The translations under genes and the position numbers were made by a program. From positions 868,001 to 932,000 of the forward strand of contig OY970386.1 of assembly GCA_963719465.1 (NCBI GenBank): DNA of 64,000 nt, given 5' to 3'. This DNA comes from JALHUB01 sp963719465. Its GTDB lineage: Bacteria > Chloroflexota > Dehalococcoidia > DSTF01 > JALHUB01. The notes below the pieces were generated by a model that made no database searches, had not been told where the DNA came from, and was given only the letters and a program-made list of their open reading frames with translations. Of this stretch, positions 55,697 through 64,000 are shown in pieces (position 1 is the stretch's first letter; each line of letters starts with the position of its first letter).

Positions 55697-58105
55697 CTAC
55701 GGGTCTATCGGCGGAATAGGGATAGCCTGGTCGTTGGGCGATGGGTTGTCGCAACTGCTGTAGTTGCGGCCGAAGACGAACTGGAGGTCCTTGATGTCGA
55801 TGTCGCCATCGGTCCACTTGGGCTCCAGGTCGTACCACGACTGGTACATCGCCATGCCCTGGGTGGCACCGTACAGGAAGGCGATTGCCTGGTCGTCCTG
55901 CACGTCGACCTTGCAGTCGAGGTTCAGGTCGCCCTCCAACATGCGGATGGTCACGTAGGCCGGGGCACAGACTGTGGTGAGCTGGCCGGGGAGAGTGCCC
56001 GGAATCTGCTCGCCCTGGGTGTCCGTGACTTCGCAGTTGTGGTCGTCAATCACCGTCTGGATGCCGTTGTCCTTGGTCGGGCGGAAGTTGGCCGTGGTCA
56101 TGATGTTGGTCATGTTCAGCCCGATGTAGATCTGCTCGACCACGCCGTCGCCCTCAGGTCCAAGTCGGCCCGGGTTGTTCGGGTCGTCCTTGGTCACGCA
56201 GCCCTCGAGAATCGAGTTCTCGTTCTGGATGGTGACGAAGCAGCCACCGGCAGCGTTGGAGTTGACGAGGCGGCCACCGCTGGTGAGCCAGTCGTGGGGC
56301 CCGACGTTCCGGAGACGTCTGCACGTACACGAAGTTGTGGTCGAAGGTGAGCAGGTGCTCCCAGGCGCCCAGACCTTCCGGAGTGCTGCAGCCCGGCGCT
56401 TCGGGGGTCCCTTGCGCGTTCACGTTGTTCGGGTTGCAGAGGTCGTGGATGCCGAAGATCTTCTCATCGATCACCAGGCAACCCTTGCCGTTGTTCGCAG
56501 CCGCTATGGTCGGGTCGATTATCGGCTGGTTCGTGATCGGGTCGGTGGCAGGCTTGCCGGTGGCGGGATCTATCTTCCAGCAGCCAGCCTTGGTTACCCA
56601 CAGAACGCCGTTGTTGGTCGTGTCAGCAGGGCTGATCAGCTTCTGCATCCTGACGCCGGCCGGAACTGGCGTAGACGTGAAGGTTGCCGTGGGCGTGAAG
56701 GTTGCGGTCGCCGGTACTGGCGTGTTAGTTACCGTCGGCGTAGCCGTGCTGGTGGGCGTGAACGTTGCCGTTGGCACTGCCTTGATGTCGGTGCCGTTGA
56801 GGCAGCGTACCCAGTCGCCCTGGTTGGACGGCGGGCAGATAATCGGCTCGAGCCCGGCCGCGTCGCCCTCGGTTACGTTGTTCAGGGCCAGGGTGTCGGT
56901 GCCCACTTTGAGAGCCTTGAAGGTGACTTCCGCTATAGCCGAGGAAACGGTGTCGCCAGTCGCCAGGGTCGGAGTCTTGGTAGTGTAGCAGACCGCCTGA
57001 GCGATAGCTTCGTTTCCGGTGCCGTTCCCGGTGTCACAGTAGGGTCGGGTGGTCTGCGATGCGGTGCAGTCCCAGCCCGCGCCCAGGCTCGTCCCGCCGA
57101 AAGTCGTTGTACCGGCGTTGACGTCCGGGTCACCATCCAAGCAGTGCGCGTCGGTAGAGGCGTCGTCAGTGCATAGAACCGCCGGGTCAATGCACTGGTT
57201 CAGCGTCTTGTCGTAGTCCAGGTCGAACTGGAACGACGCCGGCGGACCGTTCTTGCCATTATCGCTCACGCCAGCGCTGGTAAGACAGACAGCCACTTTG
57301 TAGGTGTCACCCACCATGTGGGTGGCTGAGGCGTCGACCGGGTTGCAGGGGTTGCCGTCGCTAACGTCCATGTCGAGTTCCAGGTGGACGTCACCGGCGT
57401 TGCAGACGTAGTCCTGGTTCAGGTCACAGGGCGCGGTCGGAATCCGCCACGTGCTGTCGAGGGCGCCGCCCCAGGACGAAACTGGAGCCGGTCACGTCGC
57501 CACAGGCCAGGTGCTGGACTCGCGCCAGGGTGTTGTAGTTGCCCTGTCCATTCGCGCCTGCGTTCACGTAGTCCGGGTAGCCGGGCAGCGTGGAGACGCC
57601 AACGCTCTTGATGCCGGCCACTCCACCGGTGTAGGCGCCCCTCGTGACGGTGTCGATTACGGCAATGGGGTGACCGCCAGCCAGGGTCACCAAGCTGGAG
57701 GTTGCCGCCGGAGCCGGTCACGCCCGCCAAACCCTCACCCTCGATCAGGAACGCGTTCTGGTCCGGGTATCCCGCGTCGTAGATGCCGATACCGGCCAGT
57801 CCGGAGCCGTCAGGGTTCTGCAAACAGTCCGAGTTCGTGAAGTAGAACACGGTCGGGAAATTGGCCTCAAACGGCAGCAGGCCGTTCACGTTTTCCTGGC
57901 CGATGACGGGGCTGCCGGCGCCGCCCAAATCCATGATCGTCACGGAGCCACTGACGCCGCTGTTCCCAGCGCCGGGGATGGACGCCATCGTGATCGTGAT
58001 GGGCCCGGCAGCTTTGGCTGTGCCGCTGTGGCCGAGGAGCGAGTATCCACCGAGGACCAGGCCCACGACCGCCAGGGCGGTTATCACTATTAACGAACGC
58101 TTCAT
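55697..58105 (-). CDS. Secreted cohesin-like protein with C-terminal dockerin (three frameshifts)
   Basis: The repaired product is about 801 residues. From 58105: signal peptide (KRSLIVITALAVVGLVLGGY), a beta domain to SGGNLSLVTLAGGHPIAVID, a single dockerin-like loop (DLNQDYVCNAGDVHLELDMD), then a disulfide-rich cohesin-like module nearly identical to that at 50959. Later come a Thr/Pro linker, a large domain (AGCWKIDPATGKPATDPI), and a C-terminal dockerin: EGDLNLDCKVDVQDDQAIAF and DGDIDIKDLQFVFGRNYS. Extra bases near 57697, 57470 and 56309 each shift the frame; removing them gives one open frame of length divisible by three. Probably an exported, dockerin-attached component. Confidence 0.7.
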
Positions 58106-58233
58106 TTTAAGGTTTTCCTCCTACCATATGCTAGCTGGGCGGGGTCCATTTACTGACCTATATCCCGTTTCGCCCCTCCTTTCGTTCTGCGCGTTCCGCG
58201 TCAGACTTTTCTGAGGTTGATGCCAGTTCTCTT

Positions 58234-58274
58234 GTACCGTCCGGGCCGTCTTTCAGGCTCGGCCCGGACGGTAC
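58234..58274 (-). terminator. Long GC hairpin at the 3' end of the 58330 gene
   Basis: GTACCGTCCGGGCCG (58234-58248) and CGGCCCGGACGGTAC (58260-58274) form a perfect 15-bp stem. Confidence 0.65.
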
Positions 58275-58329
58275 TTGTTGCCTCTATTCTGTTTCTTGCT
58301 TCCGATTCCGGGAGACGTTTCCCCCGGGG

Positions 58330-61300
58330 CTAATACACCGAGTGAGTGCAGGCGGGTGCGGCACAACCACCGGTGTAGTTCTTGTAGGCACAGCTGTTGA
58401 CGGCAACCTGATGCAGGTCACCGGCCCCGACTGAGCCGTCCTTGTTGACGTCCAAGACCTCGAAGGAGTTCGCTGGAGTGGTCTTGCCGATGTTGGTCGC
58501 GACGAGGTACAGGTCGGTCGCGCCAACCTGGCCGTCGCCATTGACGTCGTTGATCTGGACCCAGTCTTGGCAGCCGTCGCCGTCAGTATCTTTGTCCGCC
58601 GGGTTGGTCATGAAGCCTTCGACTTCTATGACGTCGGGTATCTCGGACAGCAACGTAGGCGTGCCGCCGATCAGAATCGGTGGCCCGTTGTCGTTGTCGA
58701 TGTCGCCGACTCCGCCAGACGCGTTTACGCAGTCAATACCGTCGTCGTCAGCATCCAATTCGGCGCGGCTACCGGTCGTGTTTCCGCCGTACTTGACGTT
58801 CCAGGCAGCGAACTTCTGACCGGCAGCGAGGTCGGTCAGCGGAAGGTTCCAGCGGCAAGCGCGGAAGAACTTCTCCTGGTCAAGGGACAGGCTGCCGGGG
58901 CACTTGGATGTTGCCGACAGCGGGTTGGAGCCGAGCAGGACCTCGGCGCCGTCCACGCAGTGGTCGCCGTCGGTGTCCGCGTTGAGCGGGTTGGTGCCCA
59001 TGACGCCTTCAACAGCGTCGGGAAGCCCGTCGTTGTCGTTGTCGGGGTCACAGGCGTCGCCAATCTTGTCTTTGTTCGGGTTGCTAGCGACGCCGGTCCC
59101 GTACGAAACCACGCGGTGCTTGCCATCGGTGTTCAGCTGGCTGTTGCCGCCCGGGCCGTCAGCGTTCGGGATGGTCGGGCAGTTGTCCATGGTCTTGCTC
59201 GTGTTGTCGCCGAAGACGTTGGCCGGCTTGTCGAGGAAGCCATCGGCGTCGGAGTCCGGGTTGAGGGGGTTGGTGAAGTCAAACATCTCAACGTAGTCCG
59301 GAGCGCCGTCAGCGTCGGTGTCGGCCACCAGCGGGTCAGAGCCCCAAGCGACTTCGATGCCGTCGGGGATTCCGTCGCAGTCGTGGTCGGCGTTCCTCAG
59401 GTACACTGTGCCCTGAGGGTTTGTCGCCGGGTTCCAGTCGCCGGAGAACGGGCCGCCAGCCAATGCCCACGGTACCTGCGGGCACTTGTCAGACGTGCCG
59501 TAGTTCATGGGCAGGTCAACGGGGCGGCCGGGCTGAGCCGCATCGCTACCCGGGTCGGCGAGGCAGTCCATGTCCGTGTCCATGCTGGCCTTGTAGCGGT
59601 AGTCCTTCAGGGTTTCCAACGGCTGGATGAAGTTGTCAGCAGCTGTGCCGGCGGCGCCGTCGCAGTCTTCTGAGGTACTGCCAGCGCTGAGCCTGCAACC
59701 GTTGACGGTCTCGAAGTAGCAGCCGAACTGGAGGAAGTGCTCCACGAAGTCGCCGATCGGCTCCTCCAGCTTGGAGTCGTAGGTGGGCCCAGTACCGAAG
59801 CTGGGCGCACCATCGTAGCCGATCACCGCGGGAGGGGTCGGAGTGGTAAGCGGCGTGTCCTCCCGGGAGTCGGGGTTGCTGAAAACGACGTTCCAGCGGG
59901 CGTAGAGCCCCTGACCGTCGTCGATGCCGTCGGGCGTGCCGCCAACACCGGCATCGATGGTTCCACAGACGACCGGGATGACTACGCGGTTGGCGTTGTC
60001 CTGAGGCTTCGCCTCTCCGTTGTCGGTCGGGGCGATGATGCCCTTAACGACGACGGAGTAGCGGCCGTTTGCGCCACCGTTGCACCCGATGGTCAGGTTG
60101 TCGATCAGGTCGCTCTGGTTGGTGTTGTAGGAGCCGCCCAGAGTGCTGTTGTCGGTGCCGGCGCGCTCGGAGACACTGACCTTCTCGCAGATGCCTCCCG
60201 ACTCGCCAGCCGCACAGGCTGACGCCTCCACGCCGTTGCCGTTCTGGGTGGCGTCGTCAGACCACGCCACCGTCAGAGGAGCGCCTGGTGCGATTTCAGC
60301 GTCCAGCCACTCGGTGGCATTCTGGGCGGTGGTGGCGTTGTTGTTGGTTACGAACCGCATGGTTTCGACCGCCGACGCGCCACCAGCAAGCGCGAGCTGC
60401 TCGGGGTGGGAGACGCTGGAATGCGTCGGGAAGATCTGGGTTGCGGTCAGGTCGACGAGGGTCGAGTTGTCGCTTCCGCAGATGACCTTGAATACCTGGA
60501 GGTTAGCGTTGTCCGCGGGGTAGGTCTCTGTTGTCCCGGAAGCGGGCCAAAGGACGTCCTTCACCGTGACCAACGCTTCGCCGGTCGGGTTGCTGGGGCT
60601 GCCGGTAGCGCAGCTAAGTGACAGCGTCTCGGGGTCGCTGACTTCGGCTGCGGCGAGGCCGGTGGCCGCCAGGCTGTTCACGGTGACATTCTTGTACATC
60701 GCGCTGCCGATTTGGGCGGTAACGAGGCCGGGGTTCGAGTTTTCAATCTCCCAGTGGGCGAGGTAGCTGCCGGTCGCCGGGCCCCGGTTCTCGTAGACGC
60801 TCTTCATCGCGACCGAGCCTGTGCCGCCGGCCGAGACGGTCGTGATGTAGTTTCCCGACGGGCCGTAGACGGCAGCGTCGGAGGTGTTCATGCTGGGACT
60901 GCCGGTGTCGCCGAGTATGGGCGGCGAGTAGTTGGCCAGCGTGTAGGAGATGCTATTCTGCGGCGTGTCAATGCAGAGGGCGTCGGTACTAGCCTGCCAA
61001 ACACGCGCGTCGCCGCCGTTCTTGGTCGTGGCGGTGTTAGCGCCGCCGTTGGGCGACCAGGGAACGGTGTTGAAGACTGTGTTCAGAGTGACAGCGGCGC
61101 CAACGGAGAGCGAGCCACCCAGGTAGAAGTGGTCCGCGTGCTGCGTGTTGCGAGCTATCCACGGGAACGGCGGCACCAGCTTGTAGAGGAAAGCGTCGTT
61201 CGAGCCCGCTACGGCCGGAGAGGTCTTGTACCACGGCCAGTCCAGCGCCGGGCTGACGCTCTGGACCATAAGGTCGTAGTTAGCGGGGTCGCCGTTGCTG

Positions 61301-61686
61301 TTGCACTGAACGTCAAGTGTGGCGTTTACGGTACCGACCATGCCAGGCACCGCCGGGCTTCTCTGGAGCCACGCGGGCAGCGTGGGGGCGTTATCCATGT
61401 CGAAGACGTTCGCCCACGCCGGGTCAGAGAAGATGTAGGGGATGGCGATTCGGGTACCGTACGGGATCAAGCCATTGACGAGGGTGACGATAGGGGTTCT
61501 ACCCCCATTGGTGTCGCTGAGCGCCGCGGTGCTTTCACCGCTATTCTCCCACGTCGGCGCGAAAGGTTGAACTGGTGTGCCGATGAGGGCGTGGCTGGGG
61601 ATAGCGCTGCGGCCAACGACGCTGAGGCCGATGACCATCATGGCTACCACTCCAACAGCCCCCATTAGTAAGGCTCTCTTAGTCAT
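58330..61686 (-). CDS. Large secreted protein with thrombospondin-3 repeats and C-terminal dockerin
   Basis: The 1118-residue protein has a signal peptide (KRALLMGAVGVVAMMVIGLS), about 700 residues of beta-rich sequence without a recognised enzyme domain, then calcium-binding thrombospondin type 3 repeats (DHDCDGIPDGIEVAWGSDPL, DTDADGAPDYVEMF, DSDADGFLD, DPDNDNDGLPDAVE). It ends with a canonical dockerin: NDVNGDGQVGATDLYLVATN and LDVNKDGSVGAGDLHQVAVN. AGGAGGAAC precedes the ATG at 61686. It is the clearest dockerin partner for the cohesins nearby. The N-terminal function is unknown. Confidence 0.88.
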   Translation of the reverse strand: MTKRALLMGAVGVVAMMVIGLSVVGRSAIPSHALIGTPVQPFAPTWENSGESTAALSDTNGGRTPIVTLVNGLIPYGTRIAIPYIFSDPAWANVFDMDNAPTLPAWLQRSPAVPGMVGTVNATLDVQCNSNGDPANYDLMVQSVSPALDWPWYKTSPAVAGSNDAFLYKLVPPFPWIARNTQHADHFYLGGSLSVGAAVTLNTVFNTVPWSPNGGANTATTKNGGDARVWQASTDALCIDTPQNSISYTLANYSPPILGDTGSPSMNTSDAAVYGPSGNYITTVSAGGTGSVAMKSVYENRGPATGSYLAHWEIENSNPGLVTAQIGSAMYKNVTVNSLAATGLAAAEVSDPETLSLSCATGSPSNPTGEALVTVKDVLWPASGTTETYPADNANLQVFKVICGSDNSTLVDLTATQIFPTHSSVSHPEQLALAGGASAVETMRFVTNNNATTAQNATEWLDAEIAPGAPLTVAWSDDATQNGNGVEASACAAGESGGICEKVSVSERAGTDNSTLGGSYNTNQSDLIDNLTIGCNGGANGRYSVVVKGIIAPTDNGEAKPQDNANRVVIPVVCGTIDAGVGGTPDGIDDGQGLYARWNVVFSNPDSREDTPLTTPTPPAVIGYDGAPSFGTGPTYDSKLEEPIGDFVEHFLQFGCYFETVNGCRLSAGSTSEDCDGAAGTAADNFIQPLETLKDYRYKASMDTDMDCLADPGSDAAQPGRPVDLPMNYGTSDKCPQVPWALAGGPFSGDWNPATNPQGTVYLRNADHDCDGIPDGIEVAWGSDPLVADTDADGAPDYVEMFDFTNPLNPDSDADGFLDKPANVFGDNTSKTMDNCPTIPNADGPGGNSQLNTDGKHRVVSYGTGVASNPNKDKIGDACDPDNDNDGLPDAVEGVMGTNPLNADTDGDHCVDGAEVLLGSNPLSATSKCPGSLSLDQEKFFRACRWNLPLTDLAAGQKFAAWNVKYGGNTTGSRAELDADDDGIDCVNASGGVGDIDNDNGPPILIGGTPTLLSEIPDVIEVEGFMTNPADKDTDGDGCQDWVQINDVNGDGQVGATDLYLVATNIGKTTPANSFEVLDVNKDGSVGAGDLHQVAVNSCAYKNYTGGCAAPACTHSVY

Positions 61687-62455
61687 CAAGTTCCTCCTAC
61701 CTAGAGAAAAACAATCGGAATGCCGGCCTGGCCCATCCGTAGGGTCACGGCCAGTATTTTCCTGCCCCCTTCTATGCAGTCCCTCCTTTCTTTGCCCTCG
61801 CAATTCCGGGCCATTCGCTAAATCGATACCTGAACTCACTGGTGGCGAGTCTGCGGGCAAGCGAAGGGGACTGGTGACGAGGGGAAACCTTCGCGGCACC
61901 ATCCGCAGACCGATGATGAACCGATACAGGGACGCATGGCGCTCCTTGCTGGTTCTCTGGCAAATCTGCCAGCTATTCAGTTAAGTCTATGAGCGGGGAA
62001 AGGCCACCAGTCGCCGTTGTTGTAGCACTCTGGGAAGGTTTTGTCAAGTACCCCCGAGCGAAACTGCCGGAAATAAACTACGTGAGCGGGAACAGCTGTG
62101 AGGGGCTGATGGATCACCTCCAGTTGCGGGCGCCGGGTCCGAAGGATTTTCGCTTCATTTTCTCGAAAGATTTAACGCCCCGGCTGCTGCTTCATAACAC
62201 AAAGGGAGCGGGGCGACGCTAGGATATTGTCCTATCTTGAAATCGGAGTTTGCATTGAGCCATGGTTGTTATGTAACTTGGCGCATCGATTATGGTAAGC
62301 TGTGTCGCGGTGGCGTAGTCCCCCTTTCTAGTCTCGGGAGGTGGAGGAGCCAATCTGGCTAGGAGGAGGGTGTGTCTTCCCAATTGACTGGGCATTGCTG
62401 AAGTGCCTTTGTCGGATGGAAGTAACGTAAGCGGGGGTCTTCCATTAATACTGGT
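61687..62455. other. Divergent intergenic region between dockerin and scaffold genes
   Basis: This 769-base gap separates the minus-strand dockerin gene and the plus-strand cohesin gene. It probably holds both promoters and leaders. I see no gene, tRNA or known riboswitch; an open frame at 61989-62222 has no supporting features. Confidence 0.5.
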
Positions 62456-64000
62456 ATGAAGACGTGGCAAGGGAGCGTCCTTCTCTGCGCGGCGTTGCTG
62501 GCATGCGCCCTGTTCGTCGTTCATCACTTCACCTCCGCCTCCGCGCAGCAGGCGGTGGTCAGCGTGGATCCGCCTTCTCAAAGCGTGGATGCGGGGAACT
62601 CGTTCAGCATCAACGTGATGGTGGACGACGTTTCGAATCTCGGCGCGTATGAGTTCGTCATTCAGTATGATCCGGCGCTCGTATCGTTCCAATCGGCCTC
62701 GAACGGGCCTTTCCTGGGCAGCACCGGCCGATCTCTCTATCTTCTCAACCCGGTGGTCGATCCGGTGGCCGGGACCGTTCGCTACGGTTGCGGCACGCTG
62801 GGTGGCGGGGACGGCCCGAGCGGTTCCGGCGAGCTGGCGACGCTGACATTCAACGCCCTGGCGGCGGGGCAAAGCTCTCTGGACTTCACCACGGTGAATC
62901 TCAGCGATCCCTTGAGCAATGACATTCCCGCCGGGGCTGTCGGCGGCGTCGTCCTCATCGGTGGGGTGACGCCCAACCCTACGGCTACGCGCACGAGCAC
63001 GCCCACGCCGTCGCCGTCGCCGACGCCGGGCCCGGTGTGCGAAGGGACGACAGGGGGGGTTGTCGCCTGCTTGCGACCGGCGGGCCAGACGGCTTCGCGG
63101 GGCAGTGATTTCAGCGTCGATATCGTTGTAAACAACGTGACCAATTTGGGCGCTTTCCAGGCCGGCCTTCAGTACGATCCGGTCATCGCTTCGCCGGTGA
63201 GCATTCAGGTGGGTCCGTTCCTCGGCAGCACCGGCCGCAGCGTTAGTTGCAGTGTGCCGACTCCAGCCGCGGATAGCACGGTCCGGTTGGTGTGCACGAC
63301 GTTGGGGACTTCTCCAGCGGCAGCCAGCGGCAACGGCGTCCTTGCCACCGTCACTTTCACAGCGGTTCGCGAGGGCATCGGCATAATGGACTTGAGCGAT
63401 TTCACCCTTACCGACATCCAAGGGAACGCCATTTCGCTGAACGCGCTTTTGAGTGGAACGGTCGTGGTAGAGCCGGCGCCGACACCAACGCCGGGCCCGT
63501 CGCCCACGCCAACAGATACTCCGACATCGACGCCAACCGTTCCCGCTGCGACGGCCGGACCGAGCGCGACGCCGACGATAACGCGCACGCCCAGACCGAC
63601 ATGGACGACCGGTCCGACTCCCACCTTCGCGCCGACGGCGACGAACATACCGCCAGGCGAAGCAGCGACGGTGGCGCTGTCGCCGGAATCGCAGCCGTCG
63701 AAGGTCGGGGTGCCATTCGACGTTGACGTGACGGTTGACGGAGTCGCGAGCCTCGGGGCGTATGAGGTCACTCTCGGTTTCGATCCGGCCTTCCTCCAAC
63801 CCGCCAGTCACGTAAACCTCTACGGGAACACCGTTTACGACGTGGACGATGGGCCGTTCCTCGGCAGTACCGGCCGCGATGTGAACTGCATTGACCTGCA
63901 AATAAACGTCTCCAGCGTTCGTCTGGTGTGTATCACGATGGGTCCAGAGCCGGCGGGGGCCAGCGGCGGAGGGGTGCTGGCCACTTTCGGCTTTGTTCCG
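62456..64000 (+). CDS. Multi-cohesin scaffold protein, partial at window end
   Basis: The frame is open from ATG at 62456 to the right edge (515 codons). A signal peptide (LLCAALLACALFVVHHF) is followed by three cohesins: each has LGAY/FE.V or Q.GLQYDP, a PFLGSTGR motif, and a late GVLATVTF-type strand. They are separated by Thr/Pro linkers (TPTPSPSPTPGP and a longer one at about residues 340-400). This is a scaffoldin-like layout that could hold several dockerin proteins such as those at 53102, 55697 and 58330. Any anchor or further cohesins lie outside the window. Confidence 0.9.
   Translation, partial: MKTWQGSVLLCAALLACALFVVHHFTSASAQQAVVSVDPPSQSVDAGNSFSINVMVDDVSNLGAYEFVIQYDPALVSFQSASNGPFLGSTGRSLYLLNPVVDPVAGTVRYGCGTLGGGDGPSGSGELATLTFNALAAGQSSLDFTTVNLSDPLSNDIPAGAVGGVVLIGGVTPNPTATRTSTPTPSPSPTPGPVCEGTTGGVVACLRPAGQTASRGSDFSVDIVVNNVTNLGAFQAGLQYDPVIASPVSIQVGPFLGSTGRSVSCSVPTPAADSTVRLVCTTLGTSPAAASGNGVLATVTFTAVREGIGIMDLSDFTLTDIQGNAISLNALLSGTVVVEPAPTPTPGPSPTPTDTPTSTPTVPAATAGPSATPTITRTPRPTWTTGPTPTFAPTATNIPPGEAATVALSPESQPSKVGVPFDVDVTVDGVASLGAYEVTLGFDPAFLQPASHVNLYGNTVYDVDDGPFLGSTGRDVNCIDLQINVSSVRLVCITMGPEPAGASGGGVLATFGFVP

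Noticed and set aside
61687..62455. Possible c-di-GMP or other riboswitch in the long leader
   Set aside because: No conserved aptamer core could be found by eye on either strand.
62219..63901. 560-residue minus-strand frame opposite the cohesin scaffold
   Set aside because: The plus-strand frame has a signal peptide and three cohesins; the minus frame is an Arg-rich shadow.

Overview
The window is high-GC DNA from a bacterium that is most likely a member of the Chloroflexota, with a Dehalococcoidia-like flavour. This is inferred from the small CPRC...CxQCG zinc-ribbon proteins, the YtxH-type pair, class F-like sortases, and (T/P)-rich surface proteins with cohesin and dockerin modules. There is no rRNA, prophage, insertion sequence or CRISPR array. 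Coding is dense on both strands.

Left part (1-24800). It opens with the start of a corrinoid protein and a B12-dependent-methyltransferase activation-type protein; a zinc-dependent UroD-type methyltransferase lies at 18350. Then come a zinc-ribbon gene plus rpsU, a stress block (VOC protein, superoxide dismutase, DinB-like protein, trehalose-6-phosphate synthase flanked by two related zinc ribbons), a hybrid kinase/OmpR-type regulator, two receiver-only regulators and a class A PBP. A complete encapsulin nanocompartment with its tagged ferritin-like cargo is followed by a two-gene NHEJ set (ligD, ku). UroD-ribF-tyrS and a secreted S8 protease close this part. Several regulator-linked promoter regions carry TGAA repeats spaced 11 bp apart, resembling PHO boxes.

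Middle (25000-42400). It holds hsp20-lon, a VapBC-type toxin-antitoxin pair, a flavin oxidoreductase, an AT-richer Fic island, a metallophosphoesterase, a secreted protein ending near LPSTG, and a housekeeping run thiL-tsaE-tsaB-ndk. Next are two tandemly duplicated lipoproteins, rsfS with an apparent CTG start, mnmA, a membrane protein with a YtxH protein, an ICMT-like methyltransferase, an EVE protein and two tRNA-Ser genes. Short hairpins followed by CTAC recur between genes.

Right part (42400-64000). This is a cell-surface locus: four consecutive class F-like sortases, then eight large secreted proteins. Five end in a (P/L)PxTG-like motif or a membrane anchor, or carry cohesin-like modules; three carry dockerin-type calcium loops. 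The last gene is a scaffold with at least three cohesins and runs off the window. No glycoside hydrolase is visible. The parts suggest a sortase-anchored cohesin-dockerin surface assembly, which is the most interesting system here.

Caution: eleven single-base frameshifts interrupt nine otherwise intact genes, concentrated in the surface locus. They look more like uncorrected sequencing or assembly indels than decay, but one is in a C-tract where phase variation is possible. For those genes the span given is the reconstructed gene.
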